Assembly: GCA_028023455.1 (NCBI GenBank)
Contig: JAQFVV010006199.1
Location: forward strand, 682,001-746,000
Direction: 5' to 3'
Origin: Epiperipatus broadwayi
Lineage: Eukaryota > Onychophora > Udeonychophora > Euonychophora > Peripatidae
Length of the DNA stretch: 64,000 bases
Shown here: one piece after another, positions 1 to 12,782 of the stretch
Layout of the letters: each line of letters begins with the position of its first letter
How positions within the stretch are numbered: the stretch's first letter is position 1
Position numbers and translations under genes: made by a program
Notes under the pieces: generated by a model
What the model saw: only the letters and a program-made list of their open reading frames with translations
Database searches by the model: none
Told to the model about the DNA's origin: nothing

Positions 1-643
1 GAATTAATTATTAAGACATTTAATTTAATAAAACTAATAAAAATTTCAAGCCTTGAATTTGTTGTTTCATTATCTTATAAATCTTTCGTTTGAGTAGTGT
101 AATATTAGATTAACTTGTATCTAAATTGCTACATTTCCCTAGTTTTAGAATAGTTTGCCTTATCATTAATTTTTTTTTTTTTTTGTTACTAAACATCTAT
201 CTATTAAGGAAATATATCTTTATAGGTTTTAATTTTTTTTTTTGCATTTGTTGGCAGGGAAGTAATAATTGGGGAGAGGGGAGATAAGTTCTATCTTGAT
301 ATTAAAAATAATCTATCTTTTATAGTATTTCTAGAGGACGTCTGTAATTTCTTTCCTGTTTTTTTAATTATATATTATTTTTAGAACAACAAAAAAGAGG
401 TTTATTTTGCAAAATTATTTTATTGTACTTATTTTGGATGACTTTGCCTAGGTGTATGTTAATCAAATTTGATTTATTGAATCGGGTGAAAAAATTCTAT
501 TTATGTATTACCAATTATGATCAATTATTATCTTGTTTACTGAATTTGACTTTAAGCCGAAATTTTAACATATATATAAACAGTGTTTCTATTGTCACTT
601 ATTTTAACAAATAAATATATAAATGAATTATTTCCTGTCTGAA
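1..643. other. AT-rich unassigned DNA
   Basis: The stretch consists of A+T-rich sequence with T runs near 170-185 and 233-243. I see no coding signature or repeat family in it. The short open frame near 423-614 has no recognisable domain and a composition like its surroundings, so I treat it as chance. Confidence 0.6.
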
Positions 644-768
644 GATAAGTTTAGATATGTCAAGCGTTGGTGGCCTAGCGGTTAGCATAACTCCCTTCCA
701 ACGGCCCGGGTTCGCGCCCCCGCTTTGGCATATAAAAAAAAAAAAAAAAAGACAAGTTTAGATATATC
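644..768 (+). repeat. Retroposed tRNA-Gly(UCC) copy with poly-A tail and target duplication
   Basis: Bases 664-730 match a metazoan tRNA-Gly(UCC) from the acceptor strand through an A box (tggcctagcgg), a TTCCAA anticodon loop and a B box (ggttcgcgccc). The anticodon stem, variable region and 3' acceptor strand are damaged, and the copy is about five bases short. It is therefore a tRNA pseudogene or SINE head, not a working tRNA. A run of about 17 A follows. The unit is flanked by 18-bp direct repeats at 644-661 (gataagtttagatatgtc) and 751-768 (two mismatches). A poly-A tail plus a long target duplication is the signature of LINE-driven retroposition. Confidence 0.85.
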
Positions 769-3118
769 TAAACAACAGAATAGTATACTCAAGTGGAAAT
801 GCTTGATAATTCGTTTAACACAAGTTAATTATTATATTTAGACTTTAATCATGACTCTTAATTCTGTATTCGTAACTACATCATAAAACAGAAAAATCAT
901 TACCTTATTTTTTGTTACTAATAATTGATGTTTTAATTTATTAAATCTGTTTGTTTGCATTAAGTGTATTAGATAATGCGATATATATATTAAAATGTGT
1001 ACAATTGTTTACAATTAAAATGTAGCTCTGCTAAATATGTTTTTTATTTGATATTTTAAATTTGTTTTATTAAAAATTTAATTTTGTTTATTTGTTTCTT
1101 TTCAGATATTATATATTTTTTAATATTTAAATCAGTAATGTCAAAGTTTTTCTGTCATTTTAGTGCACTGGCTGGAATAATGAATTCAAGGGCTAAATGT
1201 TTCTGAATCGATCAAATGGAACTATTGTGCTCAATCTGCCTTGCTGCACAATTATATTTTATATCATATTAGTATGTATTGGAATTTTAAGTCTTACTCT
1301 GAACTCAATATTTTTCCAGTTTTTTTTTTTAAACTGAATATATAAGATACAGATAGTAAACCACTTATTTGTGCACTTATTATTATTATTTTTTTTTGCA
1401 GTTTTCTTATTTATTTTGTTTTATTTATGGAGTAATATAATACATCTGTACATTTACAGCCCTGAAGAAAGACTATTATGCTCTCAAAATTGTTAGCATA
1501 AAAATACATTTAAAAATATATGAAAATAAATGAATAAGTAAAATGATTTATTATATATGTATATTGAATATAATAATTTAGTAATTTATAATTTTCATAT
1601 GTATCAGAAGATATTTATAAGATTTAATAATATTCTTACAAAAGAGAACTCAAAGGAATTGTTCAGTAATTGGAAATAGATTGTATCATATTTTCTGAGG
1701 GCATAGTAATATTGAGATTATTGAAAATATATAATTATTTGAGAATTTGATTGAATAGGTGATGATGATGAAAATAATGATAATGAAATCAAATTGAAAA
1801 TTGTAATGTCTTAACAGTTTTGAGCATAAGAAATTATTTTGAGATCTATTGAAATAAGATTTAGTAAATAATCTTGTTAAATGTTTTGTATGAAGAATAG
1901 TTAAAAAAAAGAGGGGGGATGAGGAGATTGAAGAATTTAAAGATAAGTAAGAAATATTTTGTAAGTATACAGTTAGTTATAACTATGATTACTAGTTAGT
2001 CGAAAGCATGTTCAGCGCAAAATGGTGATGCATTTAACATTTTTTATTTTAAAGTATTAAACAAGCTTTTTGTAGCATACATATTATTTATATTGAATTA
2101 CATTTTTTTGAGACAACTTTAAAACTATTGGAATTACAATATAGAAATATTGGAAAAAAAGTAATGTATGAAGTGTTTATTGAGGAAATCATGATGAGAA
2201 AAAGGAATTTTATTGAGTATTAATTTTAAACCGAATTATTGGATGAAACTAGAAGCATAAATGAAAGAGAGATTGGAGAGGAAAGAAATTGTAGAGGAAG
2301 AAATAGTTATAAATATTTAAGGAGTTTATTAAAAAATTAAAAGGCCAATAAGATACTTTATTTTAATGTGAGAGATCTGTCTTTTGATAGGTAATTAACG
2401 TCCATGTTTCAATGGAATAAAATTTTCAATATATTGTTTCTGTAATTCAGATTTTTTTGTGGGTACATTTTCTTAAGAAAAAACAAATCATAATTGCTAT
2501 TACCAATGAAAATATTATATCTTATTCAACCCTACATTTTTATTTATTATTTGCAATTAAAACTAAATTATCTAATGGAATTAGCAAGAAAATCACAAAC
2601 TTTATGTGATTATTGGATATCTTTGATTATAAATTCAGTTCATCTAATAAAGGACTATCTATTATTCATTTTACTGTACCTTGTCTAATCCTGAGAATAC
2701 TTTAAAAACATTTATAATTTCTTTCTAGAATTTATTTTTTCTCAGATAATAATCTAACTTTATGATCTCCATTTCAAATATACAACTTCGTGATAGCAAT
2801 AGATTATTTCAATGTAGATCCAATGATCCTATGTCATTTTTTTAATTTATTAAATCAATATATGATAGATGCTGTTAGGTGCTATGCTCAGGCTAACAGT
2901 AATAGTAGAATGACCTTCAGTTTTGATTGTTAATTGTGAATAGTGAATAAACAATGCCCAAGCAAGATCTGATTCAAGTTTTTTTTTTTTACTTTCTCTG
3001 TTCCATCTTCAATTGCTTAAGTTGGTGTAGTGCCCGCCCATCATGATTTTTTATGTAATCAGTTATTTTTCTATAACATGATTAGCATTTCTTATGCTTA
3101 CTCAAACTTTAAAACCTT
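769..3118. other. AT-rich unassigned DNA
   Basis: I see no gene or identifiable repeat here. There are short homopolymers, and a purine-rich stretch at about 2240-2310 (gaaagagag-type). The small frame at 2494-2688 is hydrophobic only because of AT bias. A LINE 5' region could be hidden by decay, but no motif supports that. Confidence 0.5.
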
Positions 3119-3194
3119 AGTGCCACCCAATGCAAGCCATAGTAATCAACATTCTAGCATTCATTGATTACTATGGCTTGCATTGGATGGCACT
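3119..3194. repeat. Short hairpin (31-bp arms, 14-nt loop)
   Basis: The arms at 3119-3149 and 3164-3194 are reverse complements with a single mismatch, separated by 14 bases. Each arm starts with agtgccaccc or its counterpart ggatggcact. The fold would be a very stable 76-nt stem-loop. It may be a miniature inverted-repeat element or a relic of one. Its size also resembles a miRNA precursor, but nothing else supports expression. Confidence 0.8.
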
Positions 3195-3689
3195 ACTCTT
3201 TGGAGAGCGTTGTTAATTTTTCTATACTAACTATGACACTGGGATTGTTTGTGTAATCACATTTACCTCGTTTAACTACATGTGCAACATTTCTATTTTT
3301 TTTTTAACTGAAAAGTTCTAAAAAAGTTCTAGAATTAAGAAAGCAATAATAGGGAAAGTCTTGGCAGTTCTTAGTTATGATCTTTGCTCAAGTCAGTACA
3401 ATCACTAATGAGATGGTTTGGAACTGAATTTGGAAATGAGTTTCAACTAGCAAAAATTGTATGTTTATGCAGTCCTTTTTCAGGATCACCCTATAATTCA
3501 AGGAAGAGGTAGAGATATAGAAAATATGATCTAAAAGTGTTCTGCCTTATATAATTTGCCTAGTTTTGATACCTAGCACATTACTCATTAAAGAATAATA
3601 CTACCAGTAATAGTGGTAAAGAAAGAAGCAGTTGTAATATTAAATATATCATAATTCATTTTTTTTCTATATATATAGCTAATGGAATA
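3195..3689. other. Unassigned spacer upstream of LINE relic
   Basis: The sequence is AT-rich with no coding signature. It could hold the 5' untranslated part of the LINE relic that becomes readable near 3690, but I see no motif that proves it. Confidence 0.4.
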
Positions 3690-6625
3690 TGCCAAGTTTA
3701 TTTAATAGAAGTTTTTTAAAACTAGAACAGAAATAATACTAATGGTTTAGGACTTGCTAGGATTTAAGATCAATATTGCTGTTCTTAATGAAATTCATCT
3801 TTTAGAAGAGGGAGGAAATTTAATAGAACAAATAGATGGTTACAAACTTTTTTGAAAAAGCAGATCAGTCAGTAAAAGGAGAATGCACAATGTTGGATTT
3901 TCTTGAAAATCTAATTTAATTTGTCTATTTTTATAATTAATGAAAGACTAAAAGTGTCAAACATGGCTTGTATAATAATGCTAGTGCCCATTTTATTAGC
4001 ACATGTTTCCACATTAAATTCAGAGAATTCAAGAGAAAGAAAGCTTTTATTCCTTGCTGGATATCATTATTACAATAATACCATTAGAAGATCAGATTTT
4101 TTTTTTTTTACTAAATTTGCTGCATGTGGCTGGCTATTGGAAATAATGATATTGGTATTGTAAATTCAGATGGTTTATTGTTATAGAAATTGAGTTTTTG
4201 CACAACACATGTATTGATTATCTCAAACATTTTGTTTAAATCTATAAAGGAATATGGATGCACCCATGTTCAAAATAATGGCGTTACAGTTGAGAATCAA
4301 AATATAAGGATTCATATTACACCAATGCTTACAAGCACAGATAGTTAGATGGATCATAGATTAATAGGTCTCAAGATTAAAATGATAGTAGCATTAAAAA
4401 GTAGATCTTCTAATAATATTTATAAAAAAAAATTGACATTTTGTCTTTAGAGTTATTTATTATATGCACCAAATTTCAATGCTATTAAACATTCAAATTG
4501 CTAATTTGGATATTCAGAGATTGTCACTTAACTGAACTATTGCATTTTTTTAAGGAATTGTTACGGATATAAGTAAATCTACTCTTGGTTTACTAAAAAA
4601 GAGAATTATGTCTAGTTTTCTGAATATAACTTTATTATTAGTGATTTTGCTTGGTAGAATAAAAAAATTAAATGTGAGGCTTTATAATAGATATTATAAT
4701 TTCAAGAGGAAAGTTTAGTTACTGATAAGAAGATTTAAAAGTACAAAGAAAATTCAGATATTTGCTGGTTATGGACACTTTAGATTTTGTTTTTATATAT
4801 ACTGAAAGCAACATATGGATCTGAGAAACCATATCACATTCCTATTGTATCCAGCAGTGAAAATCTATTATATGATAGTGATATTTTAACAGGTGGAATA
4901 AATATTTTGATCATCTTTTGAATAATAATTACAATTAAGATGATTTTTAAGCTTATATCCAGTTTATCTATTCAATTTTGATTGGGTCAAAGATATCCAG
5001 CTTACTGAAATCAAATCATATGTTTGTAATCTTATAAATGGAGAGACTGCTAGTTCTGGTCAAATAACTGGAAAATTTTTAAAAATATTATGGTGATATG
5101 ATAGTTTCAAAAATATATTTAAAGTTTTTAAGAATATATGAAATCATGAAGTTGTGCCATTTGATTTTAAGATTGCTTTTAATGTTTAAATTTTTAAAAT
5201 TAAAGGCAATAGACAAGATTGCAGTAATTAGCATGGAATATTATTATTATTATTCACTACAACAAATATACTTTCAAGAATTCTGTTGAATAGGTTGCTC
5301 CCCATTCATACATTAATAATTACCAGACACTTGATTTGATTTTAAAGAATCAAGAAAAACTATAGGCATGTTTTATGTTAGGAAAATGCAAGAGAAATGT
5401 TGGGAAAAAGAATGATTTATATTTTGCTTTTATTGATTTGGTCAAGACATTTGATTCATATAACTGAACAGATCTGTGACATTATTTGAAATTAATTAAT
5501 TGGTTACCCACCAAAATGTATTTGTATTATACAACTTCTACATATGAAGTGAAAGGAAATATTATTGCTATAGGTGGAGAAATCTGAAGTTTTTGAAGTG
5601 AAAACTAGAATTAAACAAGAATGTGTACTTACTTCAATATCATTTTTGATTTTTATGCTAGTAGTCTTTAGAACTGTTTGTAGACAGCATAATGAAACAA
5701 GGATTAAGATATGATACAGATTTTTTGGTGGAATTTTTAATTTTAATGAATTAAAAGTGAGAACAAGAACTTAAATTTTCTTGAATTCTGGTTTTATAAT
5801 ATGCTTACAGTTGCTTTATTTGTGTCAATTCAAATAATAATCTACATAAATTCTTTATTATCTAGTGATAAAAGAAAAATCCTCAGCAACTTTTAACTTC
5901 AGTAATTATCAACTTGAAAATATAAACCATTTGAAATATCTTGTTAATTTTATTAGTAGAAAGGTGGACTTTAGATATTGAGATGAAGTGCATATTCTAA
6001 TGAGCTGCTGCTTTTGAACAGTTAAAAAATAAATGTCATCACAGAGAAAAAATTACTGCAGATAAATTAACTGTTTATAGTTATTTTACTTAATTTATTG
6101 TATGGAAATAAGACTTGAACAATCTATTGATGCAATATAAAGGCATTAGAAATATTTTATTTAAGGATGCTCTGTATAATTTTAAAAATACAATGGCAAG
6201 ATCATAATAGTAATATGTTTTACAATTTTTGGAATGTAAGATTATAGAATTTACTATTATAATTTCATTGGATTGAACATATAAAATGAATCAACAGTGA
6301 ACAGTAAAAGACTTCCTAAAAGGGTTTTTTTTTATTAACTCAAGCATGGTTTTTATGGTAGAAATAAACCTCATTTATATTATAAGAATTATCTCAAAGA
6401 CATTCTAAGAAGGTTAAATGTTGGGTGTTTTTACTGATAAAGGAATAGAATATTATGGAAAACTATCATTAGACATGATATTGAAATATTTTAGAAAGAA
6501 AATTTTTTTTATAGAAGAAATTAAATGGCAGCCTAACAAGATGTTAAACTGAATAATGAATCATCATGTTCTCTATGTGGACATATTTGCGTTTCTCATT
6601 TTTGTTAATTGCATATCTAGAGTAG
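3690..6625 (+). pseudogene. Decayed non-LTR retrotransposon (LINE): endonuclease, reverse transcriptase, C-terminal zinc finger
   Basis: No single frame is open, but translating across frames gives a collinear LINE polyprotein. The endonuclease begins with NIAVLNEI near 3772 and ends with WMDHRLIGLK near 4348-4377, the usual W-x-DHRL ending. The reverse transcriptase shows motif A as FAFIDLVKTFDS at 5424-5459 and motif B as IKQECVLTS near 5608. The motif C position near 5790 reads FLNSG instead of the FADD expected in this family, so the catalytic aspartates are gone. Downstream are a degraded thumb region, the YKNYLKDILRRLN block near 6385-6420, and a terminal finger CSLCGHICVSHF at about 6567-6602. 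Arthropod, mollusc and vertebrate copies of this layout are often mis-annotated as craniofacial development protein 2-like. Many stops and frameshifts show it is an old, dead copy. A minus-strand fragment of the same family lies at 32.9-33.3 kb. Confidence 0.8.
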
Positions 6626-8930
6626 TTTTTTTTTATATAAAAAATTCCCTTAGAGTTGGAACTATCATATTTATAAGCAGCTGCTGAAGATATATATGTA
6701 TACAAGATGCTATATGGAAATACCAATAGATTTCCCCCTTCGTTGTTTGATATTAAAATTCCTAAGTTCTGATCACAGGTTTTTAGCAATTCATTTAAAA
6801 TTATCTCTCTATTCCTGTAGTATCATTATTACAAACATGATTTAATAATGAAGTTTAGAATAGTTGTATCTAGAGTTCTAGAGAGAGGAGAATTACTATA
6901 TTAAGTTGAAAGAATCATATGATGTGATGTTTTTCATGCACAGTCTTTTCAAAGAAAACAAAAGCAGCTTAATTGGTCCAGATTCATAAATAATCTTGTT
7001 TCTATAGAATATTTATTCAAAAAAATTGATACTGAATTAAAAGATTATACAATATAGCAATCAAGATACAATGATTACATATGGCTTAAAGCATCAGAAC
7101 TTATATATTTTATTTATTTTAAAGACCATTTTGATACTATTAATTAATCTTTAAATAAAATAAAAATCTATGTAAGCAAAATTTTTTTTCAAGTTTCACA
7201 AAAGATACCAATAAAGAATCATTTGACTTTGTTAGCATACTGATATGCTCATCATCGTTTTTCAGATCTATATATTGTAAGCTTGAGTAATTGATATGAT
7301 TGTTAGGATGGGTCATTTTATATATTGACATTTTAAATCTTTAGAATAAGTTAATCGATTTTATCAAAATCTTGTTGTGTAGACTTGGACCTTATAACTA
7401 ATAAGCCATTTTATCCATAAATTAGTATCCTTTATAAATTTAAACTTTTCTAAAATGGCTGATATTGTGTTTGTGTATATAGATATACATTAAATTATGA
7501 TTATTCATGCTGGATTAAATCAAGTGCAATAGTAAATACATTTTATGCACATATCTGACAGTTATAATAAATGGATGTAATAAGATATCTATTTTGATAT
7601 TTTGTTGCTATATGTTACTATTTATAGTTTCTTTTCTGAAAAAATAAATAAAAATCATATTGAACAATAATCATATGTTAATCTATTTCCATAAATTCAA
7701 ATTTTATTTTAATTTTCCAAATACATTCAATTGTTAGTAATAGCACCCAGAATTAATATATATTAATCTATATGCTATTATTAACAGCTGAATATGTTTG
7801 GAAAATTTAGTACTGTGTATGCTATTATTAACAATTGAATATATTTAGAAAGTTTAAACTAAATGAAGGGAATAGTCTAAAGTACAATTACACTCACAAA
7901 AAAAGCCATGACCACAAACTTTCAGACTAATTCTACCAATTTCATTTTATCTACTTTAGTCATGCATTGTGTTTTCTTCATGATGTAATCTTAATTGCCT
8001 TCACGATTTGTTAATCATAATAAATTCTGTGCATTTTTTGTTTAAAAATCCATAATAATAAGTAAAAGAAGAGGAGGACCAATTTATTTTGGAATCTAAT
8101 TAAAATCACTGTTGCAATATGAAAAGAATAAGCTTTATTATTGAATTATACCCAAGTTGATATACCTAGTCAGAACATTATTTTATTATAAATGCTTTAA
8201 TCTTATGTGGTTTTCTATAAAATAATAAAATAATGACTCACAAATTGTATATATATATTGCTCAACCAACACAAATATAGCTTTGAAGCTAATGAACCAC
8301 TAATTATTTGTGTTTAATTGTCAGCACTAATTAGTAAGATTTCTTTTGCATTATAGTAAATCTTTTTTGGTTGCATTATTGATAAAAGTTCAGTCTTATT
8401 ATCCCCAGGACTTTTCATTTGCTGTGTATTTGAAATCAGACTTGCAAAATATTACAATATCAAATCATATATGTTTTTGGCATTTATGTTATTAATCATA
8501 TCAAATGTCTATATTAATTTTTACTATGAATACATTTAAAAAAAATTTACACAGCTAAGAATCAATCTTGAGATCATATTCCTCTATGCTGTCTTTTTGG
8601 TTATTTGTATTTGTTGCATTTTTATATACCAAAAATATTATCACTATTAACTGTTAGTTTTTAAGCTTTACAATAAATTCAGTTTATAAATATATATATA
8701 TACAAATGATCAAAATTAATTACAATCTGCAGATAGTTAATATATGCCAAGTCAAGCAAAATAAGAATTAAAATAGCTCTAAGAAAAAATCATCATGAAA
8801 ATAAATAAATAAACATCAAAGTAATAAACACAAATCATTTCTCTCTATTATCATGTGAAAATGTGTTTTTGGTCAACCAATAATAGATAGTGGAGGTATT
8901 TAAAAATAGTTTATAAAATTTCAAATATGT
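6626..8930. other. AT-rich unassigned DNA
   Basis: I see no gene here. A 47-bp imperfect tandem duplication lies at about 7771-7860; both units start tatgctattattaaca. A short (TA)n run lies near 8690-8702. The rest shows no recognisable structure. Confidence 0.5.
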
Positions 8931-9582
8931 TTGCTTACTATCCACTTTGAATCTGTTGATGAATTTTTATGAAATCTATCTTGTATTTAAAAAGTTTTGT
9001 CTAATCATCTTTTTCCAAAGTTGGTGGTTTATATATATTTCATTTTGGTATTCAAATTGTTGTTTTTCTTTTTTCTTTTAAAAATCTCTTCTTTGATTAA
9101 TTTTATTCTTTGCCATTCAATCTCGATTTTTCAGTAATAAATATTTACTTTTACTAAAAAATTACATTTGTTGTTTTTGTTTGTTTTTTCTATCTATTCA
9201 ATTCATTAATTTGGAAATAAAATCGGTCTTTCTATAGTTATATTGAGCTTTCTATCTGTTTGCTTACTATCCACTTTGAATCTGTTAGTGAATTTTTATA
9301 AAATCTATCTTATATTTAAAAAGTTTTGTCATCTTTTCCCAAAGTTGGTCATTTATATATGTATATTTCATTTTCTTGTTCATATTGTTGAGTTTTCTTT
9401 TTCTTTTATAAACATCTTCTTTGATAAATTGTATTCTTTCCAATTGAATCTCGATTTTTCAGTAATAAATATTCACTTTTATTAAAAAATTATATTCATT
9501 GTTTTTGTTTGTTTTTGCTATCTACTTAACTTATTAATCTGGAAATAAACTTGATCTTGCTATAGTTATATTGAGCTTTCTG
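8931..9582. repeat. 329-bp tandem duplication (two copies)
   Basis: Copy 1 (8931-9259) and copy 2 (9260-9582) run in the same direction. They share long blocks such as ttgcttactatccactttg, aatctcgatttttcagtaat and ttatattgagctttct, with scattered substitutions and small indels. The frame at 9243-9485 is chance sequence within copy 2. The similarity level suggests an old local duplication. Confidence 0.85.
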
Positions 9583-12500
9583 TTCTCCACCCACAAATTA
9601 AAGTATTATTATTTAATGAATTATTTTAAAAATTATTAATGCATTGTAATAGATATATGATTAAGATTATTTTTTAAAAAATATACAATATTCTCTGATT
9701 ATCATTAGGTTCAGTAATCTTTTCTGGAGGTTATATGAATGACATTTTAACTTAAATTCATTTTTTAGCTCTTCAAAAATGTAATAATTATTGTGATAAT
9801 GAAATCCCACATTTTATTTCTGATTATCTTCTTTCTTCTTAAATTTTATGAGTATTGTACATTTTGGTTTTTAGAATGAAATATTTTATGAAATTATTAT
9901 AAAATAACTCATTTATGTCTAAACTAAATGAATATTTAGCTGGGTTTTTTTTTTTTTTGCAATGATGATATTTTTACAAAATTTTCTTCAGCTACACTAA
10001 TCAGAGTATTAATACTTATTATCCTGTTTCTTTAATTTATATCTTTAATATTTATAGAGTTTCATTCTATCATTACATATAAAGTTCCAGGTACATTTTA
10101 TTTTATTTCTAAAAATTAATTGCCATATTATTTTTTATTATATGGTAAACTGCTTATATGGAGAATTGCATAAAATGAATTGTTTATATGGACTCTGGAT
10201 GTCAAACATCATTTAAGAATCAAAATGCCAGGCATAATATAGGATTTATTTGAACTAAAACTGAAGTTTTTTATATATACTTTTTTCCACTCATAGTTTT
10301 TTTTTATACTGGAATCATTTTAGGAAGTTTGGGAGTATTTTAGATTAAATGACATAATGACTTGCCATTTACAATGCTTAAAATGTATAGATTACAAAGT
10401 GAATTATACAAACAGTTAATTTTTGTAAAAGCTAATAATTTATTTGATATGTTATTTGCTTTATTTTATATAATTATGGAAAAGCTATTTTAAAAACTGC
10501 ATCCTTTAACATATAATATTTGCAAATCGCATTTTTCAATATATGAACACTTGCATATACATTACAACTTAATTAATTCAAATTTAATTAAATCAAAATA
10601 CTGCTTAATTTTTAATTCAATTTTTTTTTCATTATTTTAATTGTAAATTTGAATGCTGGTGAAAAAATAAATTATAATTCTTTTGTTGTTGTAATAGTAT
10701 ATTTTACATACAAACAATATTTTATGTTTCAAAAGACTTCTGTTTTTATTTTATTTGATATAATTAATTTTATGTTCTTCAATTGCTTTGATCAAATCAT
10801 GTACAGTGGTTAAACTTTGTTTTCTTTGAATTATATTTACAACTCTAATTTTGTTTGTTTAAATTTGTTTTAGTCAGCTATCTTGCTTTGATTATATTAA
10901 TTTTGTTTGTTAAATTGCATTTAAGATTGTTTTATTTAGTTATAATTGATTACAATAATATTTTTTTTATCTGTTCTTATTCAGATTGATTTTGGCTTTG
11001 TTAATCTACAATTCTTGGCTTCTTTATCATTACAAGTTTATTCTAATAAATTTTAAAATATGAAAATCTTGTGTCTGTACAAGGTGAGAAGAGCCAAAAA
11101 AAGTGAAGATTGTGTATGTCTTCAAAGCAATATATTTGAAAAATAAAATTTAAACACACATGAATAACAATCTAAAAAAAATAATGAAATCATTGCATTG
11201 TGACAAAGGAACAAATAAATTGTTTTTAAAATGCTATATTAAGGAGTCGCCAAATAATGAAAATTAAAAAAAAAAACCCAATTCTTAAAAAGTAAATATT
11301 TATGTATTAAAAAAATTAAATCATTAAAACAGTTTCTTCTACCTTTTGTAAATAAAAGATTTTTTAATGTCTTAAAAATGTTTATTACAATGTATGTAAC
11401 GATTTTATGAATAATTGTGAAATTATTTAAATTAATAATTAACTCTGTATTAATCTACTTTAGACCGTATTTATAATTTATGCATAAATTTTATCAACAA
11501 TCACCTGATAATAATAGTAAGCTAACCTTGATTACTCACATTTTTTTCATGTAATTCTAGAATAATGCAGTCAGAGATTACTGCTATCAATTCTGATATT
11601 AAATGTAAGCTAGAGGATTCATCTAGTACTTAATGAAAGTTTATTAAGCATATCAAAAACAAAATAAACTATATGATAAATACTCATTCTCAAAAAAAAA
11701 AAAATCAAAACAGTTGAAAATTATTATTTCATTAAAAAAAAATTTAAAACAATTTTTTTTAAACCGGATTTTATTTTATTTTTCTATTCCTCCTAATTTT
11801 AAAAAGAAAACAAGTTTATAATTACTATCAAGTGAATATTGACTTTTGGTCATTGTATGCCAGAAATTCATAGTAATTTTATGACAGGTATTCTGTCTAT
11901 TTGCAAAAAATTGTAATTTACTGGAATAGCCTGTGAGGGCTGTTGTTTTTTTTTTTTTTTGTTGACATATAATGATCATCTTTAAATAACCTCGTTCCAT
12001 ATTTGTTATTGATTAATATAGGTATTAACAATAAATCATTAAGAAAGAGAGAGGAAAATAAATATAAGAAGTCAAGATAAAAATAGAAAAAAGAAATAAA
12101 TACAAGAAAAAAATAATACAAGGAAAAAATATTTTTCTTAAAAAGGATTATTAAAGGAGGAAGCACAAAACTCATTTTAGATATCAATTTAAAAAGAGAG
12201 GCAGTAATCATATGATGCATATCTGCAATAGATGTTACTTTTTATATAGCTAAGATTCAATACAATTAGCATTTTGGTGCTAGAGTTTTTTTTCTCTGAT
12301 GATTTGTTTAATATATCTTGTGAGATCAACTAATGTTCAAGCAGTAGTGTGATAGAGCAGTAGAAGCAAATATAATTTGTTTTTTCAGCTCATGATTCTT
12401 AACAAATTTGTTTGATTTAAAAAGGTATAAATATATATAACTGGTTGATCAAATAAATTAATTTTTTAAATATCACTTTTTAAAAATACCAATATTACAT

Positions 12501-12640
12501 TTTGTTTTTATAATATCTTTATGTAATCTATATGATTTTTTTTAATAAAAATTTATGTTAATATCTAATTTTATTCACGACTGATCATATTATACATTGT
12601 ATATACATAAAATAAAAATTCAGATAACATTACAATACTA
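9583..12640. other. AT-rich unassigned DNA
   Basis: I found no coding region. There are T runs (about 9947-9959), A runs (about 11692-11704) and a purine-rich tract at about 12040-12150 on the plus strand. The overlapping minus-strand frames at 11776-12220 arise from these low-complexity tracts and show no domain. Confidence 0.5.
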
Positions 12641-12670
12641 CCCCCCCCCCCCCCCCCAAAAAAAAAAAAC
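12641..12670. repeat. C17-A13 homopolymer junction
   Basis: A run of 17 C (12641-12657) is followed directly by 13 A. It is a striking G/C homopolymer in a very AT-rich setting. Its length may be unstable or mis-assembled. Confidence 0.9.
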
Positions 12671-12782
12671 CTAAACTTTACTAAAATTCTTCCACAATCA
12701 TGGTTTTTCATCTATTAACAAATAGACTATTTCAAATGAAATTTGGGATTGTGGAAGAATTTTAGAAAGTTTAGTTTTTTTG
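12671..12782. repeat. Short inverted-repeat element (MITE-like)
   Basis: The left arm starts near 12671 (cctaaactttactaaaattc) and continues to cttccacaatc. The reverse-complement arm lies at about 12749-12782 (gattgtggaagaatttta and onward). The arms are about 30 bp with few mismatches around a 45-50 bp spacer. No target duplication can be seen because the left flank is the C/A homopolymer. The family is unknown. Confidence 0.7.

Noticed and set aside
664-730. Functional tRNA-Gly gene
   Set aside because: The acceptor 3' strand and anticodon stem do not pair, and the poly-A tail plus target duplication mark a retroposed copy.
3921-4163. Plus-strand frame of 80 codons
   Set aside because: It is a fragment in one frame of the decayed LINE endonuclease region and not a separate gene.
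6544-6789. Minus-strand frame of 81 codons
   Set aside because: It is antisense to the LINE C-terminus and beyond, with no domain and AT-biased composition.
11776-12220. Two overlapping minus-strand frames, one hydrophobic
   Set aside because: They arise from a purine-rich tract and A/T runs. The hydrophobic residues come from TTT/TTA-type codons, and there is no family resemblance.
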